Position numbers and translations under genes: made by a program
From: Bacillota bacterium
Lineage (GTDB): Bacteria > Bacillota_I > Bacilli_A > RF39 > UBA660
Length of the DNA stretch: 64,000 nt
Reading direction: 5' to 3'
NCBI GenBank assembly: GCA_023460995.1
Contig: JAEWOE010000007.1
Span: 112,015 to 176,014 of the forward strand
Part shown: positions 22,718 to 30,297 of the stretch, piece after piece
Layout of the letters: every line of letters starts with the position of its first letter
Position numbering within the stretch: the first letter of the stretch is position 1
Notes under the pieces: model-generated
Database searches by the model: none
Seen by the model: the letters and a program-made list of their open reading frames with translations, nothing else
Told to the model about the DNA's origin: nothing

Positions 22718-22972
22718 TTATGTATGGTCGTAAGCTGATTTAACAAGTTTCTCGATACTATGCCCACCGCCACCCATTGGCTTTTCTCTTGTTATATAAG
22801 TTCCTGCCATAGACAAACCTAAATTTTCACATTTTACTACTTGTAAACACCCAAAATCTTTATTTTCCACTACCTTATATATTGCTTTTCTATTACCTTT
22901 TTGAATTTCAAACATTTCACCAATCTGCGGAAGGTTATCTTTAATTTTACTATAATCATTAATTGTTATCAT
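22718..22972 (-). CDS. 84-aa hypothetical protein
   Basis: ATG after AAGGAG that lies in the end of the upstream gene. Contains GEMFEIQKGNRKAIYKVVEN, a beta-strand pair, and a glycine-rich loop (PMGGGGHSIEK) of unknown meaning. No known family. Confidence 0.6.
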   Translation of the reverse strand: MITINDYSKIKDNLPQIGEMFEIQKGNRKAIYKVVENKDFGCLQVVKCENLGLSMAGTYITREKPMGGGGHSIEKLVKSAYDHT

Positions 22973-22974
22973 TT

Positions 22975-23196
22975 TTAGTACACTCCTTTTTTCTTATTAT
23001 ATTCATCCTGCCGGATAGCTCCTTCAAAGAACATACATGACAAATTATAATCTTTAATTTCTTTTACTATTTCATTTCTTGTAAGTTTTCCATATCCAAA
23101 GACTGCAATAAAATCACCATATTCAATCCTATTATCTTCAACTTTTTTACATATAACTTCATTCTTTTTGAAATATTCCAATACATTATCAATCAT
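22975..23196 (-). CDS. 73-aa hypothetical protein
   Basis: ATG after GGAGG. Mixed alpha/beta (VLEYFKKNEVICKKVEDNRI; FIAVFGYGKLTRNEIVKEI). Ends overlapping the ribosome site of the next gene. Function unknown. Confidence 0.6.
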   Translation of the reverse strand: MIDNVLEYFKKNEVICKKVEDNRIEYGDFIAVFGYGKLTRNEIVKEIKDYNLSCMFFEGAIRQDEYNKKKGVY

Positions 23197-23222
23197 TTTT
23201 CAAACCTCCGATTATATTTATT

Positions 23223-23471
23223 TTAAGAATAAATTACTGCTACTCTTTCATTTATCATTAATAATTCAGCTTTTAATTCAAATCTTGAATCACAGGTCAT
23301 TACCCATTTATGGTGATCTTCTTTTTCTTTTTCGTATTCTTCTATACTGTCAAAAAATGTAACCTTTAAACCATCGTCAAATATTTTACATTCTTCTCTA
23401 GTATATCCGCTGTCCCTTGTTGTTAATAGTTCATCAATTGACATATTGAAATATTCTGTTGTTTTAATCAT
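23223..23471 (-). CDS. 82-aa hypothetical protein
   Basis: ATG after AAAGGAG. Acidic and Lys/Glu-rich centre (DSIEEYEKEKEDHHKW), helical C-terminus (FELKAELLMINERVAVIYS). No known motif. Confidence 0.6.
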   Translation of the reverse strand: MIKTTEYFNMSIDELLTTRDSGYTREECKIFDDGLKVTFFDSIEEYEKEKEDHHKWVMTCDSRFELKAELLMINERVAVIYS

Positions 23472-23538
23472 TGTTATACACTCCTTTATATTTATATTGT
23501 TAATGTTTTACAGTAAACCAAATACCAGTTTTATGATG

Positions 23539-23721
23539 TTATATCTGCCATGTTTCAATTTTAAATTCCCATTCTAGTTGAGGGTTTGATTTTTTAAGTT
23601 GTTCTTCATAATCCGTTACTAACATATTAACTTTTATAGCTTCATTTACAGTGTTTTCAGTTACAATTAATTCACCTGTTTTTTTTGAGTAACCATAAGC
23701 AATTCTTACTTTAGTTTTCAT
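23539..23721 (-). CDS. 60-aa hypothetical protein
   Basis: Start at ATG 23719-23721 (MKTKVRIAYGYSKKTGEL), six bases after AGGAGGG. Beta hairpin start, then helix, closing LEWEFKIETWQI. Function unknown. Confidence 0.6.
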   Translation of the reverse strand: MKTKVRIAYGYSKKTGELIVTENTVNEAIKVNMLVTDYEEQLKKSNPQLEWEFKIETWQI

Positions 23722-23757
23722 AATTATAACCCTCCTGCCGTTCAACGGCTTATCTAA

Positions 23758-24036
23758 TTAATTATTATATATATTATCAAAATCTATGTTTTCGGTTGTT
23801 TCTTTTTCATGTTCTTGCATTGGTCTATTTTGACAACTTAAACACCTTTGATAAATAAAATCATTTTCATGTAATACAGATATTCCTAAAAAGTTTAATG
23901 GTTTATCTGATTTATGAGTTCTACCGCAGTACGGACAACTAATTAGATATTTTTTCATTTTACCATTTTTATATTTATAGTCGCTTTCATTTATTATTGT
24001 CTTATACCTTTTATAACTTGCCTGTGTAAATGTCAT
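23758..24036 (-). CDS. 92-aa zinc-finger protein
   Basis: ATG after AAAGGAG, behind the promoter at 24073-24101. SCPYCGRTHKSDK (about 34-46) and QRCLSCQNRPM (about 63-73) form one four-cysteine site around a 25-residue insert, as in zinc ribbons. Acidic tail. Probably binds nucleic acid or protein; unproven. Confidence 0.65.
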   Translation of the reverse strand: MTFTQASYKRYKTIINESDYKYKNGKMKKYLISCPYCGRTHKSDKPLNFLGISVLHENDFIYQRCLSCQNRPMQEHEKETTENIDFDNIYNN

Positions 24037-24072
24037 ATCAATACACGCTCCTTTATGTAATTTGATAATTCA

Positions 24073-24101
24073 ATTTTATATTACTATTCATTATTTGTCA
24101 A
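24073..24101 (-). promoter_or_regulatory. sigma-A promoter for the 24.0-21.3 kb operon
   Basis: Minus strand: TTGACA (24096-24101), 17-bp spacer, TAAAAT (24073-24078). Confidence 0.75.
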
Positions 24102-24169
24102 TACAATTATTTTATCAATTAGTGAATATTTTATACATGACATAAAATCAAGTATTTATTGCATTATCA

Positions 24170-24415
24170 TTAAATCAGGTTATTACTTCTTAAAAATGTA
24201 AAACTATTATCAAGTACTTGAATTTCTTTCCAATCATTTTCAAACCAACATAAAGCTAATGGCATTTGACCTTCGGTATTAAAATCTAGCATTACAACGT
24301 CATTACTTGAATGATATTCTAACACCATTTTGACTAAAGAATCATGAAATTTATAAGCTATAATTATATCTTTCTTCAACTCTTTAGCTTTCATCATTAA
24401 ATATAAAAGTTTCAT
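24170..24415 (-). CDS. 81-aa hypothetical protein
   Basis: ATG after GAAGGG. Short helix (MKLLYLMMKAKELKKDIIIA) then beta-rich segment with YHSSNDVVMLDFNTEGQMPL. No known family; cytosolic. Confidence 0.6.
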   Translation of the reverse strand: MKLLYLMMKAKELKKDIIIAYKFHDSLVKMVLEYHSSNDVVMLDFNTEGQMPLALCWFENDWKEIQVLDNSFTFLRSNNLI

Positions 24416-24432
24416 ATTATATATTCCCTTCT

Positions 24433-24597
24433 TTAATCAATTATTAATCCTTTACCATTTTTTACATGATTAATCATATACTCTAATGATACATTTTGTT
24501 CTTTTGCATCTGCAATAATACAACCTGTGGTTAAATGGTTTATTGGATATGTACAACCTTCTTGAGTATTAAATGGACACTTTTTTAAATCACACAT
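24433..24597 (-). CDS. 54-aa Cys-rich protein
   Basis: Start at ATG 24595-24597 (MCDLKKCPFNTQEGCTYP), after GAAGGG; upstream codons in frame overlap the previous gene. Four cysteines in 27 residues could bind zinc. Function unknown. Confidence 0.58.
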   Translation of the reverse strand: MCDLKKCPFNTQEGCTYPINHLTTGCIIADAKEQNVSLEYMINHVKNGKGLIID

Positions 24598-24631
24598 GAT
24601 ATACACATTCCCTTCTTTACGGCTCTGCCGT

Positions 24632-24913
24632 TTATTCATTTAGAAGCTTTTCAAAATGCATTATCCAGTCATTAACTGAATTTTCTGAAAACTCTCCATC
24701 TGTTTCATTATTAAGGTATTCTTTTACCCATTCAGAATTGACTTCTGGTAAGGCTTTTACTATTCTATTTACCATTTGTCTTGTGGTTAATTGCTTTGTT
24801 TCTCTTATTGTTTTATTTGTTGTATTACTAGTATTTCTACTGTTTAAAACTTGCCTGTCATATTCAAATTGAATATTTCTATCATTTAGTAATTGCTTTA
24901 AATGTCCAGACAT
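24632..24913 (-). CDS. 93-aa hypothetical protein
   Basis: First gene behind the promoter at 24963-24991, ATG after AAGGGAAAG (moderate). Basic N-terminal half (SGHLKQLLNDRNIQFEYDRQ), acidic C-terminus (ENSVNDWIMHFEKLLNE). May be a small regulator; no fold assigned. Confidence 0.58.
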   Translation of the reverse strand: MSGHLKQLLNDRNIQFEYDRQVLNSRNTSNTTNKTIRETKQLTTRQMVNRIVKALPEVNSEWVKEYLNNETDGEFSENSVNDWIMHFEKLLNE

Positions 24914-24962
24914 ATTCTCACGCTTTCCCTTGCATCTGCAAGTTATGTAATTAACTATCTCT

Positions 24963-25003
24963 ATTATAAATCATCAAATAACACATTGCAATAGTTATTT
25001 GAT
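24963..25003 (-). promoter_or_regulatory. Promoter with overlapping 10-bp inverted-repeat operator
   Basis: Minus strand: TTGCAA (24986-24991), 17-bp spacer, TATAAT (24963-24968). ATCAAATAAC (24973-24982) and GTTATTTGAT (24994-25003) form a perfect inverted repeat that brackets the -35, so a bound repressor would block polymerase. Confidence 0.75.
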
Positions 25004-25051
25004 ATTATTTTTATATTTTTATTCAATAACCTCATAAAATGTGCATTTGGT

Positions 25052-25080
25052 CAAAAAGAAAAAGAACCTTCTCAGGCTCT
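25052..25080 (-). terminator. Intrinsic terminator of the 25.1-kb gene
   Basis: Minus strand: AGAGCCT-gag-AAGGTTCT stem followed by TTTTCTTTTT, directly after the stop at 25085. Confidence 0.8.
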
Positions 25081-25084
25081 TATA

Positions 25085-25402
25085 TTATCTATTAGTAAGC
25101 ATTTCTTTTACCAGTTTGTTTATATCTGGTATAATAATTTCATTTAATCCATGTGTCAAGGTTGTTTGTATTAAATTTGGATATTTACTTTGCAACCCTC
25201 TAAACAATGCAGTTTCATCATAAGAACATTTGTAATACAAACACTCATTTGTATAAAAGGCTCTACTATTTTCTTGTACTCCAAATATTTCGCAATTGTC
25301 AGCTAATCTTACTATATGTTCAAGTAAAGTTGATACTCTAACTCTTGGTGTGAAATCTTCCTTTTGTAATCTTTGCTTTGTTGCTTTAGTAGCTTTAATC
25401 AT
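25085..25402 (-). CDS. 105-aa hypothetical protein
   Basis: ATG after AGGAGG. Basic N-terminus (KATKATKQRLQKEDFTPRVR), then helix HIVRLADNCEIFGVQ and a Tyr/Cys-rich middle (FYTNECLYYKCSYDE). The cysteines are not in metal-site spacing. Followed by a terminator. Function unknown. Confidence 0.62.
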   Translation of the reverse strand: MIKATKATKQRLQKEDFTPRVRVSTLLEHIVRLADNCEIFGVQENSRAFYTNECLYYKCSYDETALFRGLQSKYPNLIQTTLTHGLNEIIIPDINKLVKEMLTNR

Positions 25403-25541
25403 GTTCCCAACCTCCTATTTAATTACTATACTAATAGTATAAACGATAATAATATAATTTTCAAGTACTTTAATAAATATTTTCTTATAACAAGAAAGAA
25501 CCTAGTATTATTATACCAGATTCTAAATAACCAAATAAAAG

Positions 25542-25703
25542 TTATATTTGATTCGCTTGTAGCTGTCTCTCGTATTTTCTTATTTTAGTATCAATTTTAC
25601 AAAGCTCCTTAATATCAAAGTCCGATAAATTTTCACTTCTTTGTATGCTACTCTTTTGTAATTTTAGCTTAATAATTTTATTGATTATAGTTCTATCTTT
25701 CAT
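25542..25703 (-). CDS. 53-aa basic helical protein
   Basis: ATG after GGAGG, overlapping the end of the upstream gene by 11 bases. MKDRTIINKIIKLKLQKSS, then TKIRKYERQLQANQI: two basic helices. May bind nucleic acid; inference from charge. Confidence 0.55.
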   Translation of the reverse strand: MKDRTIINKIIKLKLQKSSIQRSENLSDFDIKELCKIDTKIRKYERQLQANQI

Positions 25704-25932
25704 AATTTAGAAAACCTCCTTTTTGATATTCTTTTATTGATTGTATTACTTGATTCGCAAATCTTTCACTCTCAAATACTACAGCATTATTTTTGGTTAA
25801 CTCATTTCTGAGTTTTAGAAAATCTTTCAACCATTGCTCAACGTCTGCTACTGATGCCGGAATTCCTAGGATTAAAAATTCTATTTTTAACAGTCCAGCT
25901 TTATGCATTTCATGTATTGATTCAAAAGTCAT
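25693..25932 (-). CDS. 79-aa hypothetical protein
   Basis: Start at ATG 25930-25932 (MTFESIHEMHKAGLLKI), after AAAGGAGG. A terminator sits immediately upstream (25958-25983), so this gene may depend on read-through or an unseen promoter. Helical, with conserved-looking DVEQWLKDFLKLRNEL. Function unknown. Confidence 0.6.
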   Translation of the reverse strand: MTFESIHEMHKAGLLKIEFLILGIPASVADVEQWLKDFLKLRNELTKNNAVVFESERFANQVIQSIKEYQKGGFLNYER

Positions 25933-25957
25933 TATATATAAGCCTCCTTTCATAGAA

Positions 25958-25983
25958 AATAAAAAGGACTTTTTCAAGTCCTT
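25958..25983 (-). terminator. Intrinsic terminator of the 26.0-kb gene
   Basis: Minus strand: AAGGACTT-gaaa-AAGTCCTT followed by TTTATTTT; overlaps the end of the 25982 gene. Confidence 0.8.
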
Positions 25984-26230
25984 AGTGTACATCTATTGGT
26001 GCATCAAAATATCCCATTATTTCAAACATTGTCATTGCTGCGTGAGCTTCTTGTATTCCTAGTCTGGTACTCCAAAGTAAATCAAATTTTTTGCTAATGT
26101 CATACATTGTAACCTGTGCTGTGCTTTCGCCATTTATTATATTGTTCTTTTTATCCTTGACCAAGTATGGAGTTAATTTCATTCTGTACTGCCCGAAACA
26201 TTTTACCACGTCATTATTATTTACTACCAT
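25982..26230 (-). CDS. 82-aa hypothetical protein
   Basis: ATG after GGAGG, behind promoter 26271-26300 and followed at once by a terminator. Beta-rich first half (QYRMKLTPYLVKDKKNNIIN), helical end (AHAAMTMFEIMGYFDAPIDV). A single-gene unit of unknown function. Confidence 0.63.
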   Translation of the reverse strand: MVVNNNDVVKCFGQYRMKLTPYLVKDKKNNIINGESTAQVTMYDISKKFDLLWSTRLGIQEAHAAMTMFEIMGYFDAPIDVH

Positions 26231-26270
26231 ATGTATAACCTCCGAAAAATTATTTTCTTAACTTGATTAC

Positions 26271-26300
26271 ATTGTAACATATTAATAAAATAACTGTCAA
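26271..26300 (-). promoter_or_regulatory. sigma-A promoter of the 26.2-kb gene
   Basis: Minus strand: TTGACA (26295-26300), 18-bp spacer, TACAAT (26271-26276). Confidence 0.75.
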
Positions 26301-26345
26301 TATGTTTTGCAAAAATATTTTGATAAAATGCTTATTTGGTAACTA

Positions 26346-26723
26346 TTACTTAATCTTACTTAAATACATGTCAAAACTATTTACACCTGCTATATCTGTA
26401 AAACTAGGCTCATGCTCTATAGCTTTATTATAATGATGATGATACTTTTTATCAATAATTGGTTTGTTTATATCATAATCACTTATAAATTGTATCAATG
26501 TAAAGTCAATTATATCATTATCTATCTCTATCCAACAATGATAATTATTATTAAATGTACCACTTATAAATTTTATATTGTTATCCTTAAAGCTATTTAC
26601 TAAATAAGAGGTTAAAATATCACTAGATATATCACAAATAACTGGATATTGTGCTTTAAACGTATTTTTTAACCATTTATTATAATATACTTTGTAAGTA
26701 TCTATAAATGAGTATATATCCAT
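26346..26723 (-). CDS. Papain/transglutaminase-like Cys-His-Asp protein (125 aa)
   Basis: Start at ATG 26721-26723 after AAGGAG. The order ICDISSDILTSYLV (Cys heading a helix, about residue 28), NNYHCWIEIDND (His, about 58) and IIDFTLIQF (Asp, about 70) reproduces the Cys...His...Asp arrangement of transglutaminase/NlpC-like cysteine hydrolases, including the typical 'HxW.ei....iDfT..QF' run. No signal peptide, so it would act in the cytosol. Candidate protease, peptidase or acyl-transfer enzyme acting on a host target. Fold and activity are inferred. Confidence 0.55.
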   Translation of the reverse strand: MDIYSFIDTYKVYYNKWLKNTFKAQYPVICDISSDILTSYLVNSFKDNNIKFISGTFNNNYHCWIEIDNDIIDFTLIQFISDYDINKPIIDKKYHHHYNKAIEHEPSFTDIAGVNSFDMYLSKIK

Positions 26724-26741
26724 TTTAACCACTCCTTAATA

Positions 26742-26867
26742 TTAACTTATTGGTGTCCAATTATCGTCTGTATTATAATAACTCATGTCTGCTATGTCTG
26801 CTAAATTATCAAATATACGTTTGTATGCTCTCTTACCTATAAATTTTATTGTATATCTTTTTGACAT
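26742..26867 (-). CDS. 41-aa hypothetical protein
   Basis: ATG after GGAGGG; MSKRYTIKFIGKRAYKRIF, acidic second half (DNLADIADMSYYNTDD). Strong ribosome site. Function unknown. Confidence 0.55.
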   Translation of the reverse strand: MSKRYTIKFIGKRAYKRIFDNLADIADMSYYNTDDNWTPIS

Positions 26868-26907
26868 GTATAAACCCTCCTATAAATTTATAATATATGT
26901 ATCAGTA

Positions 26908-26988
26908 TTATTTTTGTATCACAATGCCAATTATAAATATACCCATTAATACTGCAAACTCAAATATATTACATGCTCTTTTGCTCAT
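26908..26988 (-). CDS. 26-aa single-span membrane peptide
   Basis: ATG after AAGGAGG; a basic start (MSKRACN) is followed by about 17 hydrophobic residues (FEFAVLMGIFIIGIVI) and QK. Typical of a small inner-membrane phage peptide. Promoter at 27041-27069. Confidence 0.55.
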   Translation of the reverse strand: MSKRACNIFEFAVLMGIFIIGIVIQK

Positions 26989-27040
26989 TGTTTTGACCTC
27001 CTTATACATTTAATTGCTATTGGCTTAAATATCTAATATA

Positions 27041-27069
27041 AATATAAACCTTAATTTATTAGTTGTCAA
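27041..27069 (-). promoter_or_regulatory. sigma-A promoter of the 27.0-26.3 kb unit
   Basis: Minus strand: TTGACA (27064-27069), 17-bp spacer, TATATT (27041-27046). Confidence 0.75.
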
Positions 27070-27779
27070 TATAATTATTTTATTATCATATGCATATTAT
27101 ATACATTTTATATTTATTATTGCCTTATAACTATTGATATTACTGCATTTACAGCTGTAATTAATTTAAAAAGTGGTGAGCTATCCCATTTTTACCCCTG
27201 TTTTTACCCCTAAAGTGGAGGAAAAACTCATGTCTAAAAATGTCGAATCCATTAGGATTGTTTATTTAGGACATACCCTAGTAAGTATATTAATAATATA
27301 AAAATGGCTTAAAAACGATTTTAGAGCGTTATATACTTGCTTACTATTATTTTTATATTATGTGTGGTTTATTAGATTATATTTATACATTAGCGTGCAT
27401 AATATACATCGTATTTATTTTTATACATACTGCTATTATTTAATCATACAATAATAGTATTATTTATTTCATACTTATATTTTATGTTTTATATCATATA
27501 TAATTAATATGTTTGTTTATATACTAACTTTGTATGTGTTTTTACATAGTATTACTATATGATTTATTGTATAGTGTAGTTGTATGTTTTTATTTTATAC
27601 CTTATTAGTATGTATTAAACATTATTAACTTAGTGGTATTTATCTAGTTTCAATTACTAGATGATATCAATTATAATATTGGTCTAATGTATTTACTTTT
27701 GTTGTTGTAACTATTTATATTATATTTATAACTCTACACATAGTTTTAATTACTAGATATAATAATTAAATTTACCAAA
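27070..27779. other. Long A+T-rich non-coding stretch with repeats
   Basis: About 700 bases without a credible gene of normal size. It contains the tandem repeat TTTTTACCCCT (27189-27199 and 27201-27211), a hairpin CTATTATT/AATAATAG (27433-27457), and two copies of AGTTTnAATTACTAGAT (27646-27662, 27742-27758). Could be a secondary origin, a recombination arm region or simply non-coding spacer; nothing decisive is visible. Confidence 0.5.
27230..27301 (+). CDS. Possible 23-aa plus-strand peptide
   Basis: ATG after GTGGAGGAAA; reads MSKNVESIRIVYLGHTLVSI. The ribosome site is good and it follows the TTTTTACCCCT tandem repeat, but the strand is opposite to its neighbours and the length is marginal. 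Confidence 0.3.
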   Translation: MSKNVESIRIVYLGHTLVSILII

Positions 27780-27806
27780 TAAAAAGACTAGCTTTGTCGG
27801 CTAGTC
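27780..27806 (-). terminator. Intrinsic terminator of the 27.8-kb gene
   Basis: Minus strand: perfect 7-bp stem GACTAGC/GCTAGTC, then TTTTTATTT, 13 bases after the stop at 27819. Confidence 0.87.
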
Positions 27807-27818
27807 TCTGATTAATTA

Positions 27819-28172
27819 CTATTTAATTAATTCTTGTCTGGCATTATACTCTATCTTTTTTATGTCTTGATACTGATAATTATAAATATCAGCTACTTGT
27901 TGTTGATTATCAAAATTAATAAAAGTAAAATGTCCATCATTATCATAATAACAGTTATTATTACTGTCCTTTACATACCTTATTAACTTCATGTTTTTTC
28001 TTACTTGTTCAATAATTCTATCATTTAATTTGTTTCTTGTTCTTTTACATATTTCGTTACCGTACTCATCAGCCGTATAGTGTTTATTATCAGCTATTGA
28101 GTAATAATAAAAATCATATGGATTTATAGTTACTCCAGACTCCCATTTACCGTTTACTTTTACTCTTGTCAT
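27819..28172 (-). CDS. 117-aa hypothetical protein
   Basis: ATG after AAGGAG; own promoter (28233-28261) and terminator. Basic middle (NEICKRTRNKLNDRIIEQVR) and a beta-rich stretch with Tyr/Asn (NNCYYDNDGHFTFINFDNQQ). No family recognised. Confidence 0.65.
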   Translation of the reverse strand: MTRVKVNGKWESGVTINPYDFYYYSIADNKHYTADEYGNEICKRTRNKLNDRIIEQVRKNMKLIRYVKDSNNNCYYDNDGHFTFINFDNQQQVADIYNYQYQDIKKIEYNARQELIK

Positions 28173-28232
28173 GTTACTCCTTTATGTGCTTTTTACGGTT
28201 TAAGCATAACCACTAATTTATTGATTAATTAC

Positions 28233-28261
28233 ATTTTATACCTATTGAGTTTATATGTCAA
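28233..28261 (-). promoter_or_regulatory. sigma-A promoter of the 28.1-kb gene
   Basis: Minus strand: TTGACA (28256-28261), 17-bp spacer, TAAAAT (28233-28238). Confidence 0.72.
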
Positions 28262-28453
28262 TACTTTATTATTAAAATAATTTATTTGTTTACTTATAGT
28301 TATTTTAAACAATATTAAAAAAATTATACCTGTCTATTTGCTCGTTTAATCGTTTATTTTGATGTATGTAAGGTAATTTGTCATTATAAATGTATAATTG
28401 ATTGTACAGGCTTTTAGAGCGTTGATTATTGATAAACGATAAATAATAGAGGA

Positions 28454-28480
28454 AAAAGAAAAAGGACTATAAAAGTCCTT
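28454..28480 (-). terminator. Intrinsic terminator of the GIY-YIG gene
   Basis: Minus strand: AAGGACT-tttat-AGTCCTT followed by TTTCTTTTT, just after the stop at 28488. Confidence 0.82.
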
Positions 28481-28487
28481 ATCTTAA

Positions 28488-29312
28488 TTAACTTACAAGC
28501 ATATTATTAATCAATATATTTTTAACAAAATCCAACCCCTCATAGGTAACATATATTCTTTTTTGAATATTATCATCAGAATATTTAAAATCTTTTACAA
28601 TAAAATATGTATTTAAATACTCGGAACATGGTAAATTTATTTTTTCGTCATTATAATAGAAAATATTTAAGTTTCTTAGTTTTTCATAAACCATATTATA
28701 ATTACAATTTAGTTTATAATTATAATTAAGGAGTATAAAATCTAAACAATTTTTAAATGTAATAGGAAAACTATTAATTTCTAGGTTTGATTCTTTAGGT
28801 ATATATTCTTTACTTGTTTTTTCTGTTTTCTTTTTTGAACTGTTTTTCTTAGTATTTCTTTTTGTTTTTGAATTTGAACTATTTTTTCTAATTCTAAATT
28901 CACCATTATTTTTTTCTATAGATTTTAATAGTTTGATTATAGATTTTATATATTTATCATCTATTTTCCCATCATAATATATACTTTTTTCTTTATTAAT
29001 AATTTTTAAAATCGTATTCTCCAAATTATAACCATTTTGTATTGAATCAAATTTATTAATATATCTATGCTCATATACTAATAATAGCATTTTTTGTAAT
29101 TGAACATTAAAAATACTATCAATTTCTTTTAAGATTTCAAAAGAAAAGTTATCCATTCCATATGTATTGTAATCTTCCTGTAGTTTATATGAATGATGTG
29201 CACCATCTTCTAAATCTTTTTTATGCTGTTGCCATCTATCTTCAATATTCATACTTTCACCAATATAACATTTATCATTAACTTTATTTGTAATTTTATA
29301 AATTCCTATCAT
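28488..29312 (-). CDS. GIY-YIG endonuclease-like protein (274 aa)
   Basis: Start at ATG 29310-29312 (MIGIYKITNKVNDKCYIG), eight bases after GAGGAA and one base after the stop of the upstream winged-helix gene. The GIY and YIG strands, the catalytic-type Arg (NIEDRWQQHKKDL) and Glu in the later helix/strand (FSFEILKEI) match the GIY-YIG nuclease domain in residues 1-90. The middle is a basic Ser/Thr/Lys linker (SKTKRNTKKNSSKKKTEK); the end is a mixed domain of unknown type, perhaps DNA-binding. Such proteins are often free-standing homing endonucleases; linkage to the replication-like gene may be relevant. Confidence 0.82.
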   Translation of the reverse strand: MIGIYKITNKVNDKCYIGESMNIEDRWQQHKKDLEDGAHHSYKLQEDYNTYGMDNFSFEILKEIDSIFNVQLQKMLLLVYEHRYINKFDSIQNGYNLENTILKIINKEKSIYYDGKIDDKYIKSIIKLLKSIEKNNGEFRIRKNSSNSKTKRNTKKNSSKKKTEKTSKEYIPKESNLEINSFPITFKNCLDFILLNYNYKLNCNYNMVYEKLRNLNIFYYNDEKINLPCSEYLNTYFIVKDFKYSDDNIQKRIYVTYEGLDFVKNILINNMLVS

Positions 29313-29313
29313 T

Positions 29314-29829
29314 TTATTCCTCGCTTTCTTGATTTTTAATATATATAGTATTTTCAAATATTTTTAAATGTGTCTTATCAATTCTCTTTCCTGCTGATGC
29401 TATCCAAGGATTGAATATGTAATAATTTTTATCTTGAACTAATACTATACTGATAATTCCTTTATCTTTTAAAAGCTTTATACAATAATACAAATCTGTT
29501 TTACACATAGAGAAATTTTCTAGTATGTATTTATTAGTCAATGGTTCGCCATTTTTATGTTGTAATAATCCATTTGTATAGGAGATAAATTGCATAAGAT
29601 AAAACATTAATGACAAAGCATTATAATTTATCTTATTTCTTTTATCCTTTAATTGTTCTATTACTGGCATAATATTAATAGTAAACAGTTTTATAAATTT
29701 ATTATTTATTTCTATTGTATTTTTTAAAAAATCAATAGTACCTGATTTTATTACTTTGTCGCCTTCTTGAAATTCTCCTGTGATTTCTCCTGTTTCTGAA
29801 TCTACTATGTATAATTTTTTATCACTCAT
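29314..29829 (-). CDS. Winged-helix protein, plasmid-replication/regulatory type (171 aa)
   Basis: ATG after AGGAGG. Residues 50-135 form the pattern of a winged helix: NALSLMFYLMQFISYTNG, then KYILENFSMCKTDLYYCIKL, then the wing KGIISIVLVQDKNYYIFNPW. The sequence resembles the replication/maintenance winged helices of Gram-positive plasmids ('iNp.i...g+.i'). Two TTTTCCG/CGGAAAA sites lie 20-70 bases upstream and could be its own binding sites. Role as initiator or autoregulated repressor cannot be separated by sequence alone. Confidence 0.62.
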   Translation of the reverse strand: MSDKKLYIVDSETGEITGEFQEGDKVIKSGTIDFLKNTIEINNKFIKLFTINIMPVIEQLKDKRNKINYNALSLMFYLMQFISYTNGLLQHKNGEPLTNKYILENFSMCKTDLYYCIKLLKDKGIISIVLVQDKNYYIFNPWIASAGKRIDKTHLKIFENTIYIKNQESEE

Positions 29830-29850
29830 TAAGTATAAAAATTCCTCCTA

Positions 29851-29901
29851 TTTTCCGCTATAGCGAACTAAAACAGATACATTTTCCGTAATAGCGGAAA
29901 A
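29851..29901. repeat. Pair of TTTTCCG...ATAGCG operator-like sites
   Basis: TTTTCCGCTATAGCG (29851-29865) and TTTTCCGTAATAGCGGAAAA (29882-29901) are direct repeats; the second is itself a 7-bp palindrome, and TTTTCCGCTAT of the first pairs with ATAGCGGAAAA of the second. They overlap the leader of the winged-helix gene. Confidence 0.65.
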
Positions 29902-30074
29902 GTAAAAACCTCTGTATTAAGCTATATCAAAGCTTTACAGGTCGATTTTTGCGTTTTTAGTCCTCTATATCTATATTGTGTATATTATTATATTATTATT
30001 ACTTAATTTTTATATATTAACTACTATTATATTTGTATATAGTATTTTCCTCCTTAACAATCCAAATAAAGAAC

Positions 30075-30110
30075 AAATAAAAAATATTTCTTGGCTTGCC
30101 TAAAGGCAAG
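30075..30110 (-). terminator. Intrinsic terminator of the signal-peptide protein unit
   Basis: Minus strand: CTTGCC-ttta-GGCAAG followed by an A/T-rich run with TATTTTTTATTT. Stem is perfect; the T-run is slightly delayed. Confidence 0.6.
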
Positions 30111-30219
30111 ACAAAAGCCGTCTGCAAGACACTAACTATAATGTTCACCAATAGCATAGTAGTATATATAACACAATAAGAGAGATAAATATATTACCTC
30201 TCTTTCTGCTCTATGGTAT

Positions 30220-30297
30220 TTACTCTATAACTATTTTGTGTATTAGCTTATAGGCTATACCTATTATCATTAATCCTAATAGTATTTTATCTATCAT
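30220..30297 (-). CDS. 25-aa single-span membrane peptide
   Basis: ATG (30295-30297) overlaps the stop of the upstream gene by one base, with AAGGAG inside that gene. MIDKILLGLMIIGIAYKLI is almost wholly hydrophobic, so a small membrane peptide is likely. Possibly co-acts with the exported protein upstream. Confidence 0.55.
   Translation of the reverse strand: MIDKILLGLMIIGIAYKLIHKIVIE

Noticed and set aside
28800..28900. Low-complexity Lys/Ser/Thr run as a separate gene or frameshift
   Set aside because: It is in frame within the GIY-YIG protein and reads as a basic linker.
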